Of a stretch of DNA of 8,778 nucleotides, positions 5,271 to 8,778 are shown in pieces; the first letter of the stretch is position 1, and each line of letters opens with the position of its first letter. The notes under the pieces were generated by a model. That model worked only from the letters and a program-made list of their open reading frames with translations. It ran no database searches and had not been told where the DNA came from. Both the position numbers and the translations under genes were made by a program. Source of the DNA: an uncultured Planctomycetaceae bacterium (GTDB lineage: Bacteria; Planctomycetota; Planctomycetia; Pirellulales; Thermoguttaceae); assembly GCA_947307005.1 (NCBI GenBank), contig CAMZHY010000124.1:1-8778 (forward strand). The letters are read 5' to 3'.

Positions 5271-6656
5271 ATGACTTCCGCGTCGCAAGATCAAGAGACC
5301 CTCAAAGAAAACGAAAAAGCCGTTCTCCAGAAACGCGTTAAGACAATTTCGCCGGGTTATCGTTGGGAACTCCTTATCCTCCTCTTCTTAGCGTATTTCT
5401 TCCATCAGTCGGATCGCGCGATTTACGGTATCGTCGCAACGTCGATTCAAGACGCTTTAGGTTTTACGGACAGTCAGTTGTATTCGACGCGAACCGTGAT
5501 GTTTACGTTGATGGCGCTTATCGTTCCTTTTGCGGGTTATGTCGGCGATAGATTCAATAAGAAAAAACTGCTTATTGGATGTCTCCTTTGCTGGAGCGTT
5601 GCGACGATCTGCACCGGTTGCGTGACCGGACTCCTTGGAATGATCGTTTTCAACAGCATCGGGCTGGTGGTCGCCGAGGCGTTTTACGGACCGGCGTCGA
5701 CGAGTTTAATCGCGTCGTATCACAAGGAAACGCGTGCGATTGCGCTTTCGGTTCACCAGACGGCGGTGTATTTGAGCGTTATTTTCAGCGGTTTTATCGC
5801 CGCGTGGATCTGCGAACATTTCGGTTGGCGCGGGACGTTCTGGACTTTTGGCGCGGCGAGTATCGTTATTGGAATCTTGCTTATTTTCCGACTGAAGGAT
5901 CCTTCAACGGTTAAGTTTGCCGAGGGAACCGAGATTGACGTTCCCAAAACTGAAGAAAAACCGTCCGTCGTCGAATTTCTTAAGATGATCTTCCGCAATC
6001 CGTCCGCGCTGCTGTTGACCGTCGGCTTTACCGCAATCGTTTTCGTCAACAACGCGTATCTAAACGTCGTGCCGAAGTTTCTTCAAGAGAAGTTTAACTT
6101 GAGTCAGACGTCCGCCGGTTTTAACGGCATGTTTTGGCACCATATCGCCGCGTTTGGCTGCATCTATCTCGGCGGATGGCTCTCCGATCATATCGCGAAA
6201 ACGCGTCCGACTTACCGCCCGAAGCAACAGTTCGTCGCGATGGCGCTCGGCGCGCCGGCGGTCGCCTTTATCGGTTCCGTCGGCTCTGTTTCCGCAGTCT
6301 ACGCGCTTTTCTTCCTTATGGGCGCGTGTCGCGGTTTCTACGAATGCAACACTCACGCGTCCGTGTTCGAGACGATTCCGTCAAAATATCGTTCGACAAC
6401 GGTTGGGTTTATGATTTTCTTCGCGTTTATTATCGGCGCGTGGTCGAGTCAGATGGTCGGCGCTTTAGTCAAACAATTCGGGATAGAAATGGGATATAAA
6501 TACTCGTTTATCGTCCTCGGAATGACGTGGATTGTCGGCGCGTTCTGCGTCGGGCTTGCCGCCTTCTGCACGTTCCGTAGAGATCGCGAGCGTCGCATCG
6601 CGTTTGAAAACGCCGCGATTGAAAAAGAGGCCGAAGGAACGTCGGTCGGCGAATGA
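5271..6656 (+). CDS. Major facilitator superfamily transporter, substrate unknown
   Basis: Inner-membrane secondary transporter of 461 residues with 12 predicted helices, at roughly 31-52, 73-89, 99-117, 120-140, 156-180, 189-206, 245-267, 284-303, 319-338, 341-358, 375-398 and 410-435. The loop between helices 2 and 3 has the MFS signature GYVGDRFNKKK (89-99), with Asp93 and Arg94. The second half repeats it weakly as GGWLSDHIAK (301-310). A charged central loop (about 207-240) joins the halves. Helix 1 carries a charged HQSDR stretch (45-49), often seen near the substrate path of organic-anion or sugar-acid carriers. The gene follows galT by 89 bases and precedes the GHL10 gene by 55, so import of a sugar or sugar derivative is plausible, but the sequence does not identify the substrate. 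Confidence 0.85.
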   Translation: MTSASQDQETLKENEKAVLQKRVKTISPGYRWELLILLFLAYFFHQSDRAIYGIVATSIQDALGFTDSQLYSTRTVMFTLMALIVPFAGYVGDRFNKKKLLIGCLLCWSVATICTGCVTGLLGMIVFNSIGLVVAEAFYGPASTSLIASYHKETRAIALSVHQTAVYLSVIFSGFIAAWICEHFGWRGTFWTFGAASIVIGILLIFRLKDPSTVKFAEGTEIDVPKTEEKPSVVEFLKMIFRNPSALLLTVGFTAIVFVNNAYLNVVPKFLQEKFNLSQTSAGFNGMFWHHIAAFGCIYLGGWLSDHIAKTRPTYRPKQQFVAMALGAPAVAFIGSVGSVSAVYALFFLMGACRGFYECNTHASVFETIPSKYRSTTVGFMIFFAFIIGAWSSQMVGALVKQFGIEMGYKYSFIVLGMTWIVGAFCVGLAAFCTFRRDRERRIAFENAAIEKEAEGTSVGE

Positions 6657-6711
6657 GCGCTTCCGACGCGACGACCGATCTTGGTTTAACAACGCATATG
6701 GGGAAAAGACG

Positions 6712-8778
6712 ATGCAACGTACAGCTTTAGCGATCTTCGCCTGCGCCGCGTTTCTTTTCAACGTCTTCGGAGTCGATCCGGCGACCGCCGAAGAGAATCG
6801 TTTTACGGAAGAGACGGCTCAAAAACTTCTCCTTTCGGAGGATTTTTTTGATTCCTTCTACGGCGCCAACCTCGTCGAACTGATTGATTTTAACGTTGAA
6901 AAGAACACGCTGAAATTGCCCTTTAAGGATAAGCCCGAACTTGATCGCAGCTATCTCGATCTCCCTTTTAAGACGGATTGCTCAAAGTTCTCCAACTACG
7001 AGCTTGTCGCCGACGTAGACGATCCTTCGGCGATTGGTTCCGTCACGCTTTATTTTCACAGCGGGAACGGGTGGTATAGCATGACCGGCGAGACGACGCG
7101 CGGCGGAAACGGTCGCGTCGAGATTCTCTTTTCGTCTCGAGGCGCGAGAACGGAAGGAGAGCCCGGCGGTTTGGAGAAGGTCGATCTTGTTCGTTTTTCC
7201 TTCTGGCACGGGGGCGAGGCGAACGCGACCGTTTCGTTTCGCGCTTTTCGCGCGACGCGCTGCGCGTTTGCGGCGCTTGACGGATACGAGGGTTCCGACC
7301 TGAGTTACATTAATTCGACGGCGAATCTCTTCTCACGGTGCGGACTTCCTTGCGAACGTCTGAACGTAAACGACGCGACGCCTGACGTCCTCGGTTCCTA
7401 TAAAGCCGTAATCCTTGCGATTGGCGGCAAACTTTCCGACGAAACGATCGATTCGCTCTGCCAGTATGTTGACGACGGCGGTTTTCTCATCCTCTGCTAT
7501 AACGCGCCGGAGAAACTGCTCCGAAAGATTGGCGTTAAGGTCAAAGGCTTTGTGAGTTGCAAACAGGAGAAGATCGAACTCGCGGGAATGAAAGTTCCTT
7601 CCGAGATTCTTTCCGCCGCCGAGCGAAGCGGCGCCGTTCTTCCCGAGTTTTTACCGCAAAATTCGTGGAATCTTTTCGACGTCGCGCTAGACGAAGAGTT
7701 TCAGTCGTCTCGAGTTTCTCCGCTGATCGGCGGCAATAAAGCGCGAGCGCTGGCGATGTGGCAGACGATGGACGGCAGGGCGACGAACTATCCGGCGATC
7801 GTTCTCAGCGGAAACGGAATGTACTGTTCTCACGTTCTTATGAGCGAAGGATTTGACGCGAAAAAAACGCTCTTGACGTCCCTTGGGTTCGAAATCTCTC
7901 CCGAAAGCTCCCGAAACGTCGTTCGTCAGGATTGGCTTTCTCTTTTTTCAATCGGAGCCGAACCGTACGCGGATACTACAAGCGTTCGCGCCGAGACGTT
8001 AAAGCGTCTCAAGACGGAACTCGCCGCGAAAGAGAAAACAATCGTCGACGTCGCGACGCTCCTTGCCGTCGACGACAAGAAACCGAACCTTCTTGAACTC
8101 CGTCGACTCGGCGCGATTCTTCTCGATATTAAATCGAAACTCGTCCACGAATTTTGCGCCGCTCAGCCGTCGCGTTCTGGCGAAGGTCGACTCTGGTGGG
8201 AACATTCCGGCTGCGGAATCTGGCGCGGCGACTGGGATCGTTCTATGAAGGCGCTTGCCGACGCCGGTTTTAACGGCGTGATTCCCAACATGCTTTGGGG
8301 CGGCGCCGCGTACTACGACAGTAAAGTTCTGCCTGTAGCTCCCGTTGTCGAACAGTATGGCGATCAAATTGCGCAGGCGGTCGCAGCCGGTAAAAAATAC
8401 GGGGTTGAGGTTCACGCTTGGATGGTCTGCTTTAACGCGTCAAACTCGCCGAAATGGTTCCTCGATAAGATGAGCGAGGAGGGAAGACTCCAACGCGACT
8501 CCGCCGGTGAAGAGAAACCGTGGCTCTGTCCTTCTAATCCTCTCAACCGCGCGCTTCAGAAGGCGGCGCTTGAGGAGGTCGCCTTTAACTACGACGTCGA
8601 CGGCGTTCATTTCGACTACATTCGTTTTCCAGACGACGACTCCTGTTTCTGCGACGGTTGTCGCGAACGTTTCGCCGCCGCGTATAAAGAGAAAACAGGC
8701 AAAGAACTTGACGGCGATTTCGTTAAGTTGGTTCGGAACAATCCTGAAGTCGGAAAACTCTGGAAGCAGTGGCGTTGC
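6712..8778 (+). CDS. Secreted multidomain GHL10 (DUF187) glycoside-hydrolase-like protein, 3' end cut by window
   Basis: The frame is open from the ATG at 6712 to the window end, giving 689 residues with no stop, so the C-terminus is missing. GGGGAA (6700-6705) lies 6 bases before the ATG. In order: a signal peptide cleaved after ATA (24-26), with no lipobox; a beta-rich, perhaps carbohydrate-binding region (about 50-180); a Rossmann-like region resembling class I glutamine-amidotransferase-like or beta-galactosidase-trimerisation domains (about 195-400, with YKAVILAIGG at 230-239 and the YVDDGGFLILCY strand at 252-263); a helical linker (420-490); then the GHL10 barrel from LWWEHSG (494-500). 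The conserved strand VHFDYIRFP (632-640) has Asp635 as the expected catalytic acid, followed by Cys645, Cys647 and Cys650. The family is thought to cleave glycans. The substrate is unknown, and function beyond the fold is inferred. It probably acts in the periplasm or outside the cell and may share a transcript with the transporter. Confidence 0.82.
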   Translation, partial: MQRTALAIFACAAFLFNVFGVDPATAEENRFTEETAQKLLLSEDFFDSFYGANLVELIDFNVEKNTLKLPFKDKPELDRSYLDLPFKTDCSKFSNYELVADVDDPSAIGSVTLYFHSGNGWYSMTGETTRGGNGRVEILFSSRGARTEGEPGGLEKVDLVRFSFWHGGEANATVSFRAFRATRCAFAALDGYEGSDLSYINSTANLFSRCGLPCERLNVNDATPDVLGSYKAVILAIGGKLSDETIDSLCQYVDDGGFLILCYNAPEKLLRKIGVKVKGFVSCKQEKIELAGMKVPSEILSAAERSGAVLPEFLPQNSWNLFDVALDEEFQSSRVSPLIGGNKARALAMWQTMDGRATNYPAIVLSGNGMYCSHVLMSEGFDAKKTLLTSLGFEISPESSRNVVRQDWLSLFSIGAEPYADTTSVRAETLKRLKTELAAKEKTIVDVATLLAVDDKKPNLLELRRLGAILLDIKSKLVHEFCAAQPSRSGEGRLWWEHSGCGIWRGDWDRSMKALADAGFNGVIPNMLWGGAAYYDSKVLPVAPVVEQYGDQIAQAVAAGKKYGVEVHAWMVCFNASNSPKWFLDKMSEEGRLQRDSAGEEKPWLCPSNPLNRALQKAALEEVAFNYDVDGVHFDYIRFPDDDSCFCDGCRERFAAAYKEKTGKELDGDFVKLVRNNPEVGKLWKQWRC

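Noticed and set aside
5206..5274. Possible 20-codon leader peptide (TTG at 5212 after GGAGG, ending in a TGA overlapping the transporter ATG)
   Set aside because: GGAGG ends only 1 base before the TTG, too close for initiation, and the peptide has no regulatory codon run.
6657..6711. Promoter or terminator between the transporter and GHL10 genes
   Set aside because: The 55-base gap holds only the Shine-Dalgarno box. I see no stem with a T-run and no paired -35/-10 hexamers.
1..8778. CRISPR array, mobile element, tRNA, rRNA or defence system
   Set aside because: I found no regularly spaced repeats, transposase or integrase motifs, terminal inverted repeats, tRNA-like cloverleaf or rRNA-like stretch. 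The only large repeat is the paralogous gene pair.

Overview
The window reads as ordinary chromosomal DNA of a moderately GC-rich bacterium. A member of the Planctomycetota (Pirellulales-like) is the best guess. The reasons are tandem Tat-exported Gfo/Idh/MocA oxidoreductases, a secreted GHL10-type (DUF187) glycoside-hydrolase-like protein with a C-x-C-x-x-C motif after its active-site strand, and patchy Shine-Dalgarno use. The assignment rests on gene content as I know it, not on a database search. All six genes lie on the + strand. No tRNA, rRNA, CRISPR array, transposase, phage gene or recognisable defence system is visible.

Layout. (1) Up to 885: a HisN-like histidinol-phosphatase of the inositol monophosphatase family. 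(2) 886-1009: a short gap with a good sigma70-type promoter (912-940) and a leader hairpin (950-977). (3) 1010-2326 and 2463-3767: two tandem paralogues of a Tat-exported Gfo/Idh/MocA oxidoreductase, about three quarters identical by eye. A terminator-like hairpin (2339-2364) and a second leader hairpin (2386-2412) lie between them. (4) 3768-3927: a gap with a 12-base palindrome and a long-range hairpin that may be the terminator of the oxidoreductase unit. (5) 3928-5181: a GalT-family nucleotidyltransferase. (6) 5182-5270: a gap with two hairpins. (7) 5271-6656: a 12-helix MFS transporter. (8) 6712 to the window end: a secreted multidomain GHL10 protein, cut off by the window edge.

How the genes may work together (inference). 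galT, the transporter and the GHL10 gene are closely spaced and co-directional. They could form a carbohydrate-use unit: the GHL10 protein acts on a glycan outside the cytoplasm, the transporter imports a product, and GalT moves galactose-1-phosphate or a related sugar phosphate into nucleotide-sugar metabolism. The two exported oxidoreductases could modify sugars in the periplasm and appear to have their own promoter and terminators. The hisN-like gene is probably unrelated. Nothing here is clearly a new system. The items most worth following are the duplicated exported oxidoreductases with their shared leader motif, and the GHL10 protein.
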